Of a stretch of 64,000 nucleotides of DNA, positions 45,599 to 58,096 are shown piece after piece. Each line of letters starts with the position of its first letter. Position 1 is the first letter of the stretch. Source of the DNA: Mycobacterium gordonae (GTDB lineage: Bacteria > Actinomycetota > Actinomycetes > Mycobacteriales > Mycobacteriaceae); NCBI RefSeq assembly GCF_001417955.2, contig NZ_LKTM01000223.1, positions 207,017 to 271,016 of the forward strand, written 5' to 3'. The translations under genes were made by a program, and so were the position numbers. Under the pieces are notes generated by a model, which saw only the letters and a program-made list of their open reading frames with translations, made no database searches and was not told the DNA's origin.

Positions 45599-47227
45599 AT
45601 GCCAGATACGCACGTCGTCACCAACCAGGTTCCTCCCCTGGAGAATCACAGCCCGGCCACTTCTCCCGTGCTCATCGAGGCGCTGATCCGCGAGGGCGGC
45701 CAGTGGGGTCTGGACGAGGTGAACGAGCTGGGGGCCATCTCGGGTAGCCGCGAAGCGCAACGCTGGGGCGAGCTGGCCGACCGCAACCGGCCGGTGCTGC
45801 ACACCCATGACCGGGTGGGGCACCGCGTCGACGAGGTGGAGTACGACCCGGCCTATCACGAGCTGATGCGCACCGCGGTCGCGCACGGCCTGCACGGCGC
45901 CCCGTGGGCGGACGACCGGCCGGGCGCGCACGTGGTGCGGGCCGCCAAGACATCGGTCTGGACGGTCGAAGCGGGCCATATCTGCCCGATCTCGATGACC
46001 TACGCGGTGGTGCCGGCGCTGCGCTTCAACCCCGAACTGGCCGCGGTGTACGAGCCGCTGCTCACCAGCCGCGAGTACGACCCGGAACTCAAGCTCGCCG
46101 CCACCAAAGCCGGTATCACCGCCGGCATGTCGATGACCGAGAAGCAGGGTGGCTCCGATGTGCGGGCGGGCACCACCCAGGCAACCCCCAACGGGGACGG
46201 CACCTACAGCCTGCGGGGCCACAAGTGGTTCACCTCGGCGCCCATGTGCGACATCTTCCTGGTGCTCGCCCAGGCACCGGGCGGATTGTCGTGCTTCATG
46301 CTGCCGCGCATCCTGCCGGACGGAACCCGCAACCGGATGTTCCTGCAACGGCTCAAGGACAAGCTCGGCAACCACGCCAACGCGTCCAGCGAAGTCGAGT
46401 ATGACGACGCCACCGCTTGGCTGGTCGGCGAGGAGGGCCGTGGTGTCCCGACCATCATCGAGATGGTCAACCTCACGCGCCTGGACTGCACGCTCGGCAG
46501 CGCCACCAGCATGCGTACCGCGCTGACCCGCGCGACCTACCACGCGCAGCACCGAAAGGCGTTTGGCGCCTACCTGATCGACCAACCGTTGATGCGCAAC
46601 GTGCTGGCCGACCTGGCTGTGGAGGCCGAGGCGGCCACCATGGTCGCCATGCGGATGGCGGGAGCCACCGACAAGGCCGTCCGGGGTGACGAGCGCGAGG
46701 CGCTGTTGCGCCGCATCGGCCTGGCGGCCAGCAAGTACTGGGTGTGCAAGCGCTCGACCCCGCATGCGGCCGAAGCGCTGGAGTGCCTGGGCGGCAACGG
46801 TTATGTCGAGGACTCCGGCATGCCGCGGCTCTACCGGGAAGCCCCGCTGATGGGCATCTGGGAGGGCTCAGGCAACGTCAGCGCACTGGACACGTTGCGC
46901 GCCATGGCAACTCGGCCCGAGTCCGTCGAGGTCCTGTTCGACGAGTTGGCCCAGACCGCGGGCCAGGACGCCCGGCAGGACGCCCACGTCGAGCGGTTGC
47001 GCGAGCAGCTGGCCGATCTCGACACCATCCAATACCGGGCCCGCAAGGTGGCCGAGGACATCTGCCTGGCGCTGCAGGGTTCGCTGCTGGTGCGCCACGG
47101 CCATCCCGCGGTCGCCGAAGCCTTCCTGGCCACCCGGCTGGGCGGGCAATGGGGTGGCGCGTTCGGCACCATGCCCAGCGGCCTTGACCTGGCGCCGATC
47201 ATCGAGCGCGCGCTGGTCAAGGGATGA
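45599..47227 (+). CDS. fadE8: Acyl-CoA dehydrogenase FadE8 (AidB-like)
   Basis: A 542-residue FAD enzyme of the acyl-CoA dehydrogenase family, AidB-like branch. MSMTEKQGGSDVRAGTT is the flavin-binding segment; the AidB-type ending YREAPLMGIWEGSGNVSALD is near residue 420, followed by an extra C-terminal helical domain of about 110 residues. The substrate is unknown. It heads a four-gene operon: its stop overlaps the echA4 start by four bases. Confidence 0.93.
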   Translation: MPDTHVVTNQVPPLENHSPATSPVLIEALIREGGQWGLDEVNELGAISGSREAQRWGELADRNRPVLHTHDRVGHRVDEVEYDPAYHELMRTAVAHGLHGAPWADDRPGAHVVRAAKTSVWTVEAGHICPISMTYAVVPALRFNPELAAVYEPLLTSREYDPELKLAATKAGITAGMSMTEKQGGSDVRAGTTQATPNGDGTYSLRGHKWFTSAPMCDIFLVLAQAPGGLSCFMLPRILPDGTRNRMFLQRLKDKLGNHANASSEVEYDDATAWLVGEEGRGVPTIIEMVNLTRLDCTLGSATSMRTALTRATYHAQHRKAFGAYLIDQPLMRNVLADLAVEAEAATMVAMRMAGATDKAVRGDEREALLRRIGLAASKYWVCKRSTPHAAEALECLGGNGYVEDSGMPRLYREAPLMGIWEGSGNVSALDTLRAMATRPESVEVLFDELAQTAGQDARQDAHVERLREQLADLDTIQYRARKVAEDICLALQGSLLVRHGHPAVAEAFLATRLGGQWGGAFGTMPSGLDLAPIIERALVKG

Positions 47228-48162
47228 CGCACTCGATCAGGCCGGTCGACTTCAACAACCTCAAGACGATGACCTACGAGGTCACCGACCGGGTTGCGCG
47301 CATCACCTTCAACCGGCCGGAGAAGGGCAACGCGATCGTCGCCGACACCCCGCTGGAACTCTCGGCGCTGGTGGAACGCGCGGACCTCGACCCGAACGTC
47401 CACGTCATCCTGGTCTCCGGTCGCGGCGAAGGGTTCTGTGCCGGTTTCGATCTCTCGGCCTACGCCGACCGGACGGGTTCCTCGGGACAGGAAGGCGGAT
47501 ACCGGGACACGGTGCTGGACGGGAAGACGCAGGCGGTCAACCACCTGCCCAACCAGCCGTGGGACCCGATGATCGACTACCAGATGATGAGCCGGTTCGT
47601 GCGCGGCTTCGCCAGCCTGATGCACGCCGACAAGCCGACGGTGGTGAAGATCCACGGCTACTGCGTGGCCGGCGGCACCGACATCGCACTGCACGCCGAT
47701 CAGGTGATCGCGGCCGCCGACGCGAAGATCGGCTACCCGCCAACCCGGGTCTGGGGTGTGCCCGCCGCGGGCCTTTGGGCGCACCGCCTGGGCGACCAGC
47801 GCGCCAAGCGCCTGCTGTTCACCGGTGACTGCATCACGGGCGCGCAGGCCGCGGAGTGGGGCCTGGCGGTGGAGGCGCCCGATCCGGCCGATCTCGACGA
47901 ACGCACGGAGCGGTTGGTGGCCAGGATCGCCGCGCTACCGGTCAACCAGTTGATCATGATCAAACTCGCGCTCAATGCCCCGTTGCTGCAGCAGGGTGTC
48001 GCGACCAGTCGCATGGTCAGCACGGTGTTCGACGGGGTGGCACGCCACACCCCGGAAGGGCACGCGTTCGTCGCCGACGCGGTCGAGCACGGCTTCCGGG
48101 ATGCGGTCAAGCACCGCGACGAACCGTTCGGCGATTACGGCCGCAGAGCGTCGCAGGTCTGA
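47224..48162 (+). CDS. echA4: Enoyl-CoA hydratase-family protein EchA4
   Basis: A 312-residue crotonase-fold protein. The oxyanion-hole segments are FCAGFDLSAYAD and IHGYCVAGGTDIALHAD; KIGYPPTRVWGVPAAGLWAHRLG follows in the expected place. It is longer than EchA5, with an extra loop (about residues 78-115: SGQEGGYRDTVLDG and onward). Translation is coupled to fadE8 by an ATGA overlap, so the two probably act in one pathway. Confidence 0.92.
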   Translation: MTHSIRPVDFNNLKTMTYEVTDRVARITFNRPEKGNAIVADTPLELSALVERADLDPNVHVILVSGRGEGFCAGFDLSAYADRTGSSGQEGGYRDTVLDGKTQAVNHLPNQPWDPMIDYQMMSRFVRGFASLMHADKPTVVKIHGYCVAGGTDIALHADQVIAAADAKIGYPPTRVWGVPAAGLWAHRLGDQRAKRLLFTGDCITGAQAAEWGLAVEAPDPADLDERTERLVARIAALPVNQLIMIKLALNAPLLQQGVATSRMVSTVFDGVARHTPEGHAFVADAVEHGFRDAVKHRDEPFGDYGRRASQV

Positions 48163-48165
48163 GGC

Positions 48166-48900
48166 ATGCCTAAATCGCTGGCCCGGATGACCGCCCGGTC
48201 GGTGGTGCTCAGCGTGTTGCTGGGCGCGCACCCCGCGTGCGCCACCGCCAGCGAATTAGTGCGTTTGACAACAGATTTCGGTATCAAAGAAGCGACGATA
48301 CGGGTGGCGCTGACCCGCATGGTCAGTGCCGGCGATTTGATCCGGTCCGCCGACGGTTATCGGCTCTCCGACCGCCTGCTGGCCCGCCAGCGACGACAGG
48401 ACGAGGCGATGCGGCCGCGCACCCGGGCCTGGCGCGGGCACTGGCACGTCGTCGTCGTCACCAGCGTCGGCACCGATCCCCGAACCCGCGCGGCGCTACG
48501 GAACACCATGCACGACAAGCGGTTCAGCGAGTTGCGTGAAGGGGTCTGGATGCGTCCGGACAACCTCGACCTCGACCTGACGCCCGACGTCGCGTCCCGG
48601 GTGCGGGTGCTGCGGGCGCGCGACGACCAGCCGGCCGCACTGGCCGGACAACTGTGGAACCTGACGGAGTGGGCCGAAGTGGGCCGCGAGTTGCTGCGGG
48701 AGATCGCCCGGTCGACCGACATGCCGGGGCGCTTCGTGGTGGCCGCGGCCATCGTGCGCCACCTCGGTAGCGACCCGATCCTGCCCGACGAACTGCTGCC
48801 CGCCCACTGGCCCGGAGCCGAACTGCGGGCGGCCTACCACGACTTCGCCACCGAACTGGCGGAACTTCGTGACACGACCCAACTTCAGGAGGCGACATGA
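48166..48900 (+). CDS. PaaX-family transcriptional regulator
   Basis: A 244-residue regulator, counterpart of Rv0674. The N-terminal winged helix contains SELVRLTTDFGIKEATIRVALTRMVSAGDL; the C-terminal PaaX-type domain includes RAWRGHWHVVVVTS. PaaX proteins repress CoA-thioester catabolic operons and are released by an aryl- or acyl-CoA ligand (known). It is set inside the fadE8-echA4-echA5 operon (3-base gap, then a 4-base overlap), so it most likely controls this operon. Confidence 0.9.
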   Translation: MPKSLARMTARSVVLSVLLGAHPACATASELVRLTTDFGIKEATIRVALTRMVSAGDLIRSADGYRLSDRLLARQRRQDEAMRPRTRAWRGHWHVVVVTSVGTDPRTRAALRNTMHDKRFSELREGVWMRPDNLDLDLTPDVASRVRVLRARDDQPAALAGQLWNLTEWAEVGRELLREIARSTDMPGRFVVAAAIVRHLGSDPILPDELLPAHWPGAELRAAYHDFATELAELRDTTQLQEAT

Positions 48901-49664
48901 GTGACTTGGTGCGGGTGGAACGCGACGGCCCGGTGACCACGGTCTGCATCAACCGGCCCGAGGCGCGCAACGCGGTCAACGGGCCGACGGCGGCCGCGCT
49001 GTACACCGCGTTCGAACGGTTCGACCGCGACGACACCGCATCGGTGGCGGTGCTGTGCGGCGAGGGCGGAACCTTCTGTGCGGGAGCCGATTTGAAGGCG
49101 TTCGGCACACCGCAGGCAAACTCCGTACATCGCACCGGACCCGGCCCGATGGGGCCGTCGCGCATGATGCTCTCCAAACCGGTGATCGCCGCGGTCGACG
49201 GTTATGCGGTGGCCGGCGGCCTGGAGCTCGCCTTGTGGTGCGATTTGCGGGTCGCCGAGGAAGACGCCGTCTTCGGGGTGTTCTGCCGGCGCTGGGGAGT
49301 GCCGCTGATCGACGGCGGGACGGTGCGGCTGCCGCGGTTGATCGGGCACAGCCGGGCGATGGACATGATCCTCACCGGTCGGGGTGTCAAGGCCGACGAG
49401 GCGCTGGCGATCGGGCTGGCCAACCGGGTGGTGCCGAAAGGCCAAGGGCGCCAGGCCGCCCAGGAGTTGGCGGCCGAGCTTGCCGCACTGCCGCAGCAAT
49501 GTCTGCGCTCGGACCGGCTGTCGGCGCTGCACCAGTGGGGCCTGCCCGAGTCGGCGGCGATGGACCTCGAGTTCGCGAGTATCTCCCGGGTGGCCGCTGA
49601 GGCGCTGGAGGGCGCGGGCCGGTTCGCCGGCGGAGCCGGCCGGCACGGTGCCCCGGCCAGTTAG
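48897..49664 (+). CDS. echA5: Enoyl-CoA hydratase-family protein EchA5
   Basis: A 255-residue crotonase. Oxyanion-hole segments are FCAGADLKAFG and [17 protein letters not shown], and the FGVFCRRWGVPLIDGGTVRLPRLIG stretch is typical of this group. ATG overlaps the PaaX stop (ATGA). The stop codon overlaps, tail to tail, the stop of the minus-strand lipoprotein gene (49661-49664), leaving no room for a terminator. Confidence 0.93.
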   Translation: MSDLVRVERDGPVTTVCINRPEARNAVNGPTAAALYTAFERFDRDDTASVAVLCGEGGTFCAGADLKAFGTPQANSVHRTGPGPMGPSRMMLSKPVIAAVDGYAVAGGLELALWCDLRVAEEDAVFGVFCRRWGVPLIDGGTVRLPRLIGHSRAMDMILTGRGVKADEALAIGLANRVVPKGQGRQAAQELAAELAALPQQCLRSDRLSALHQWGLPESAAMDLEFASISRVAAEALEGAGRFAGGAGRHGAPAS

Positions 49665-50158
49665 CCCTTGGTGACCGTGTTGTTGGGGCCGATCTTGTTG
49701 ATCTCCGGGTCGCCGTCTTTATAGGTGATGGTGTTGTCCATCCCCAGCACAGTGATGCGCTTGTTGACCTTGTCCAGGGTGATCTTGTTCTTGGTGCCGC
49801 CGACGCTCACCGTCTCGCAGTTGCCGTTGACGGTCAGCGTGTTGTCGGACCCGGTCACATTCAGTGACTTGCCCTCTTCGCAGGCGATGGTGGCGGTCTG
49901 TCCCATCGACGCGTAGACCACGGTGTCGCCCACCTGGACCGAAGTGCTCCCGGTCGGGAGGGCGCCGGTGCTGCTGGTCGTCTCCGTGGACCCGCCGCCG
50001 GTGGTCGTGGTCGACGACTTCGTCGACGAGGAGCTGCTGGCTGCCGGCGGCCCGGCGGTCGAGCTGCAGCCCACCAGTCCGACGGCGGCGGCGACGGCCG
50101 CGGCTGCCAGGCCCACTCCGGCCAGTCTGAATGTTTCGGCAGTTCCGTTGGCGCGCAT
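49661..50158 (-). CDS. Threonine/serine-rich DUF3060 lipoprotein (Rv0679c type)
   Basis: A 165-residue exported lipoprotein, the same length as Rv0679c. The signal peptide ends in a lipobox LVGC (Cys31). A Ser/Thr-rich linker (SSSSSTKSSTTTTGGGSTETTSS) leads to a DUF3060 domain made of short repeats such as NTLTVNGNCETVSVGGTKNK. I chose ATG 50158. It is followed on the same strand, after the usual direction, by nothing but the echA5 stop. It is paired with another DUF3060 gene upstream. Function unknown. Confidence 0.88.
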   Translation of the reverse strand: MRANGTAETFRLAGVGLAAAAVAAAVGLVGCSSTAGPPAASSSSSTKSSTTTTGGGSTETTSSTGALPTGSTSVQVGDTVVYASMGQTATIACEEGKSLNVTGSDNTLTVNGNCETVSVGGTKNKITLDKVNKRITVLGMDNTITYKDGDPEINKIGPNNTVTKG

Positions 50159-50204
50159 GGTTTCTCGATTCCTCCCGGTGATCAGAACTGTCACACTTGC
50201 CGGT

Positions 50205-50579
50205 TCAGGGCCCGACTCGCTGGATCCGGTTGACCATCCCCAGTTCGCGGCCGCGGTCCCAGATGACGGGATCGCCGTTCTTGTAGAACACCGTCCCGTC
50301 GTAGCCGTAGACGGTGATGTCGTTGACGACGGTGTCGGCGATGACCGTGTTGCCCGTCCCCATCATGGTGACCGCCCAGCAGCTTCCCAGGGCGGTGACG
50401 ATGTTGTTAGTCCCGTTGACGATGAGAGTGGCGTCGCCGCAGTCGATCGTCGTCTCGACGCCCTGCCCGGTGACATGGGTGTCGCCGTTCTTGGCGTGCG
50501 CCGCCGGAGCCGGCGCGACCGGTATGGCAACGACGGACGCGGCACAGACAGCCAGCGTTCCCACGGTGGTCCATTTCAC
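50205..50579 (-). CDS. Exported DUF3060 protein (Rv0680c type)
   Basis: A 124-residue protein, the same length as Rv0680c, starting at GTG 50579 with AAGGGGG 6 bases upstream. An N-terminal signal segment (VGTLAVCAASVVAIPVAPAP) is followed by a DUF3060 domain (ATLIVNGTNNIVTALGSC and ITVYGYDGTVFYKNGDP). It resembles the downstream lipoprotein and probably arose by duplication: both end with a KNGDP- or KDGDP-type motif. Function unknown. Confidence 0.85.
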   Translation of the reverse strand: MKWTTVGTLAVCAASVVAIPVAPAPAAHAKNGDTHVTGQGVETTIDCGDATLIVNGTNNIVTALGSCWAVTMMGTGNTVIADTVVNDITVYGYDGTVFYKNGDPVIWDRGRELGMVNRIQRVGP

Positions 50580-50783
50580 TGCGGGCCCCCTTCGTTGGGC
50601 GGGTCGTCTGCTCGACGAGACCTCGATTGAGATTACGTGCATTTAACTGCGTGACGACAGCCCCGTGTGCATTTATCCGGAAAGCCGCGCGCCGCCGGCA
50701 CCAGGGAGCGCCGCACCCGGCGGTCGCGGTGCGGTCAACTAGAGTCATTAGTTAGCTCTCACGTCGCGCGAAGGGTGAACGCC

Positions 50784-51431
50784 ATGGCAGCTCAGCCGGA
50801 GCCACCGTCGGGTGGCGGCCGTGCGCGTGGCGCAAAGTCGGGAGCCCGCCAGGCGAAGCTCAGCCGCGAGGGCATCGTCGACGGTGCCTTGACGTTCCTG
50901 GACCGGGAGGGCTGGGACTCCCTGACCATCAATGCCCTGGCAACCCAGTTGGGGACCAAGGGGCCGTCGCTCTACAACCACGTCGACAGCCTCGAGGACC
51001 TGCGCCGCGCGGTGCGCATCCGGGTCATCGACGACATCATCACCATGCTCAACCGGGTGGGGGAAGGTCGTTCGCGCGACGACGCCGTCCTGGTCATGGC
51101 GGGCGCCTACCGCAGCTACGCACACCATCACCCCGGGCGGTACTCGGCGTTCACCCGGATGCCGCTGGGTGGCGACGACCCTGAATACACGGCGGTGACC
51201 CGCGGGGCGGCCGCGCCCGTCATCGCGGTGTTGTCGTCGTACGGCCTGCAGGGCGAGGAGGCCTTCTATGCGGCGCTCGAGTTCTGGTCGGCGATGCACG
51301 GGTTCGTGCTGCTGGAAATGACCGGTGTGATGGATGAGATCGACACCGACGCGGTGTTCACCGACATGGTGCTGCGACTGGCGGCCGGCATGGATCGGCG
51401 CACGGTGCAGGCCCTGGACAGCAGCAATTGA
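50784..51431 (+). CDS. TetR-family regulator (Rv0681 type)
   Basis: A 215-residue TetR regulator with HTH in TINALATQLGTKGPSLYNHVDSLED (about residues 53-77) and a TetR C-terminal domain (ALEFWSAMHGFVLLEMTGVM). ATG 50784 has AAGGGTG upstream. The intergenic region to the divergent DUF3060 pair contains TAGAGT (50740-50745) and an imperfect AGAG/CTCT repeat. The DUF3060 genes are the natural candidates for control (inference). Confidence 0.88.
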   Translation: MAAQPEPPSGGGRARGAKSGARQAKLSREGIVDGALTFLDREGWDSLTINALATQLGTKGPSLYNHVDSLEDLRRAVRIRVIDDIITMLNRVGEGRSRDDAVLVMAGAYRSYAHHHPGRYSAFTRMPLGGDDPEYTAVTRGAAAPVIAVLSSYGLQGEEAFYAALEFWSAMHGFVLLEMTGVMDEIDTDAVFTDMVLRLAAGMDRRTVQALDSSN

Positions 51432-51548
51432 CGCCTTCGCACGCGGCCCGAACGTGAAGCTGGCCGCACGTGCGGGCCCGATCGTGCAGCCAGCATCACG
51501 CTCGCGCGGCGCCGAAGACCGCTCGGGGTGACCGCATGGCAGGCGCTT

Positions 51549-51578
51549 TTGACCTGCCAGACTCCGGGCGGGTATTGT
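51549..51578 (+). promoter_or_regulatory. rpsL (str operon) promoter
   Basis: TTGACC (51549-51554), 18 bases, TATTGT (51573-51578). The start site is predicted near 51585, leaving a leader of about 210 bases. Confidence 0.7.
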
Positions 51579-51584
51579 GGGACC

Positions 51585-51794
51585 TCGTGCCTGGCGGCTA
51601 ACGGCGCCTGAAGTAGCGGGCGTAAATGCCGGGCCAATTCGCGTGTCCACAATGCGACGGATGAAGTATTCCGGGCAAGCGCATGCGACACGCCCGGCCG
51701 CGGGGTGATGAAGTTATTCCGCGGCGGGGCCATAACTGCAGTACCAGAGACTTTTGAACACCGCACGAAGAACAGCAACACAGAAAGCCGGTAG
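51585..51794 (+). ncRNA. Structured rpsL leader with duplicated hairpin and two short ORFs
   Basis: The 363-base gap before rpsL has no ordinary gene. Its second half has a duplicated unit: GATGAAGTATTCCG (51660-51673) and GATGAAGTTATTCCG (51707-51721). CCGGGC pairs with GCCCGG (51671-51697) and CCGCGG with CCGCGG (51698-51724). Each unit opens an ATG: a 15-codon ORF (51661-51708) ends TGATG, overlapping a 28-codon ORF (51708-51794) whose TAG touches the rpsL ATG. A regulatory leader is likely; the ORFs use rare TTA and ATA codons, so they may not be translated. Confidence 0.45.
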
Positions 51795-52169
51795 ATGCCA
51801 ACCATTAATCAGCTGGTCCGCAAGGGTCGCCGAGACAAGGTCGCCAAGGTCAAGACCGCGGCTCTGAAGGGCAGCCCGCAGCGCCGTGGCGTGTGCACCC
51901 GCGTGTACACCACCACTCCGAAGAAGCCGAACTCGGCGCTTCGGAAGGTCGCTCGTGTGAAGCTGACGAGTCAGGTTGAGGTCACGGCCTACATTCCGGG
52001 CGAGGGCCACAATCTGCAGGAGCACTCGATGGTGCTGGTGCGTGGCGGCCGGGTGAAGGACCTCCCCGGTGTGCGCTACAAGATCATTCGTGGTTCGCTC
52101 GACACCCAGGGTGTGAAGAACCGCAAGCAGGCTCGCAGTCGCTACGGCGCCAAGAAGGAGAAGAGCTGA
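51795..52169 (+). CDS. rpsL: 30S ribosomal protein S12
   Basis: The decoding-centre protein, 124 residues. Lys43 (in [11 protein letters not shown]) and Lys88 (in [12 protein letters not shown]) are both wild-type, the sites of streptomycin-resistance changes. The ATG has no strong ribosome binding site and directly follows the TAG of a short upstream ORF. The stop overlaps the rpsG start by one base (TGATG). Confidence 0.98.
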
Positions 52170-52639
52170 TGCCGCGCAAGGGACCCGCGCCCAAGCGTCC
52201 ACTGGTCAACGACCCGGTCTACGGGTCGCAGCTGGTGACCCAGTTGGTGAACAAAGTTCTGCTGCAGGGGAAGAAATCGCTGGCGGAACGCATTGTTTAT
52301 GGTGCGCTCGAGCAGGCCCGGGACAAGACCGGCATCGATCCGGTCATCACCCTCAAGCGCGCGCTCGACAACGTCAAGCCCGCGCTGGAGGTGCGTAGCC
52401 GCCGCGTCGGCGGTGCCACCTACCAGGTGCCCGTCGAGGTGCGCCCGGACCGGTCGACCACGCTGGCGCTGCGCTGGCTGGTCAGCTTCTCGAGGCAGCG
52501 TCGCGAGAAGACCATGGTCGAGCGTCTGGCCAACGAGATCATGGATGCCAGCAATGGCCTCGGGGCCGCCGTCAAGCGGCGTGAAGACACCCACAAGATG
52601 GCCGAGGCCAACCGCGCCTTCGCGCACTATCGCTGGTAG
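52169..52639 (+). CDS. rpsG: 30S ribosomal protein S7
   Basis: S7 starts assembly of the 30S head and commonly represses the str operon. The 156-residue protein opens [40 protein letters not shown] and [31 protein letters not shown] are core segments. It is coupled to rpsL. fusA follows after 99 bases. Confidence 0.98.
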   Translation: MPRKGPAPKRPLVNDPVYGSQLVTQLVNKVLLQGKKSLAERIVYGALEQARDKTGIDPVITLKRALDNVKPALEVRSRRVGGATYQVPVEVRPDRSTTLALRWLVSFSRQRREKTMVERLANEIMDASNGLGAAVKRREDTHKMAEANRAFAHYRW

Positions 52640-52738
52640 AGCAGTGTGCCGGCGCCGGAGCCGCCAGGGCGGCGACACCAGGGTGAGCGCTGGCGCATCC
52701 GATAGTTAACTGAGCAACGAAAGAGTGGGAAGACTTCT

Positions 52739-54844
<2,106 letters not shown>

Positions 54845-54946
54845 GCGGAAACCCCGACTAGTAAGCTGACGCGGTTAGCACCGCGGCAAAACCCAGAAAA
54901 ATCAACACTGCTTTTTTAAGCACCAACAGTCCAGGAGGACACCAAA

Positions 54947-56137
54947 GTGGCGAAGGCGAAGTTCCAGCGGACCAAGCCCCACGTCAACATCGGGACCATC
55001 GGTCACGTTGACCACGGCAAGACCACCCTGACCGCGGCTATCACCAAGGTCCTGCACGACAAGTACCCGGACCTGAACGAGTCCAAGGCGTTCGACCAGA
55101 TCGACAACGCGCCTGAGGAGCGTCAGCGCGGTATCACGATCAACATCGCGCACGTCGAGTACCAGACCGAGAAGCGTCACTACGCGCACGTCGACGCCCC
55201 CGGCCACGCCGACTACATCAAGAACATGATCACCGGTGCCGCCCAGATGGACGGCGCGATCCTGGTGGTCGCCGCGACGGACGGCCCGATGCCGCAGACG
55301 CGTGAGCACGTGCTGCTCGCCCGTCAGGTGGGCGTGCCCTACATCCTCGTGGCGCTGAACAAGTCCGACGCGGTCGACGACGAGGAGCTGCTCGAGCTCG
55401 TCGAGCTGGAGGTCCGCGAGCTGCTGGCCGCCCAGGACTTCGACGAGGAAGCCCCCGTCGTACGGGTCTCGGCGCTGAAGGCGCTCGAGGGCGACGCGAC
55501 CTGGGTCAAGTCGGTCGAGGACCTGATGGACGCGGTCGACGAGTCGATCCCGGACCCGGTGCGCGACACCGACAAGCCGTTCCTGATGCCCGTTGAGGAC
55601 GTCTTCACCATCACCGGTCGTGGCACCGTCGTCACCGGTCGTGTGGAGCGCGGCGTGGTCAACGTGAACGAGGAAGTCGAGATCGTCGGCATCAAGCCGA
55701 CCAGCACCAAGACCACGGTCACCGGTGTGGAGATGTTCCGCAAGCTGCTCGACCAGGGTCAGGCCGGTGACAACGTCGGTCTGCTGCTGCGTGGTGTCAA
55801 GCGTGAGGACGTCGAGCGCGGCCAGGTCGTGATCAAGCCCGGCACCACCACCCCGCACACCGAGTTCGAGGGCCAGGTCTACATCCTGTCCAAGGACGAG
55901 GGCGGTCGGCACACGCCGTTCTTCAACAACTACCGTCCGCAGTTCTACTTCCGCACCACGGACGTGACCGGTGTGGTGACGTTGCCGGAGGGCACCGAAA
56001 TGGTGATGCCCGGTGACAACACCAACATCTCGGTGAAGCTGATCCAGCCCGTCGCCATGGACGACGGTCTGCGGTTCGCGATACGTGAGGGTGGCCGCAC
56101 CGTCGGCGCCGGCCGGGTCACCAAGATCATCAAGTAG
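54947..56137 (+). CDS. tuf: Elongation factor Tu
   Basis: Delivers aminoacyl-tRNA to the ribosome. It is 396 residues with GTG start and GGAGG 8 bases upstream. G motifs: GHVDHGKT (residues 19-26), DAPGH (83-87), NKSD (138-141). The 102-base gap after fusA contains a TGCTT/AAGCA palindrome around a T-run (54907-54919), an AT-rich spot that could separate tuf from fusA. The operon ends at the terminator at 56153. Confidence 0.98.
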   Translation: MAKAKFQRTKPHVNIGTIGHVDHGKTTLTAAITKVLHDKYPDLNESKAFDQIDNAPEERQRGITINIAHVEYQTEKRHYAHVDAPGHADYIKNMITGAAQMDGAILVVAATDGPMPQTREHVLLARQVGVPYILVALNKSDAVDDEELLELVELEVRELLAAQDFDEEAPVVRVSALKALEGDATWVKSVEDLMDAVDESIPDPVRDTDKPFLMPVEDVFTITGRGTVVTGRVERGVVNVNEEVEIVGIKPTSTKTTVTGVEMFRKLLDQGQAGDNVGLLLRGVKREDVERGQVVIKPGTTTPHTEFEGQVYILSKDEGGRHTPFFNNYRPQFYFRTTDVTGVVTLPEGTEMVMPGDNTNISVKLIQPVAMDDGLRFAIREGGRTVGAGRVTKIIK

Positions 56138-56152
56138 CGTTCACCGCGCGAC

Positions 56153-56202
56153 CAGACGTAAAAGCCCCCGAAAACCTCGGTTTTCGGGGGCTTTTGCGTC
56201 TG
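56153..56202 (+). terminator. tuf terminator
   Basis: A 24-base inverted repeat (56153-56176 with 56179-56202) with a 2-base loop and one G-T mismatch, stem core AAAAGCCCCCGAAAACC and right arm ending TTTTGCGTCTG. Same family as the other three terminators. Confidence 0.9.
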
Positions 56203-56294
56203 CTGGGTGGGCAAACTTGTGATCGGTAAAGGCCGTGCGAGCGCTAATCTGACATCCTCGGGCACCCGACCCGAGCAGAGTGAGGAGAAAGCAC

Positions 56295-58071
<1,777 letters not shown>

Positions 58072-58096
58072 TTGTCTACCGTGCTATGAACTCCAC

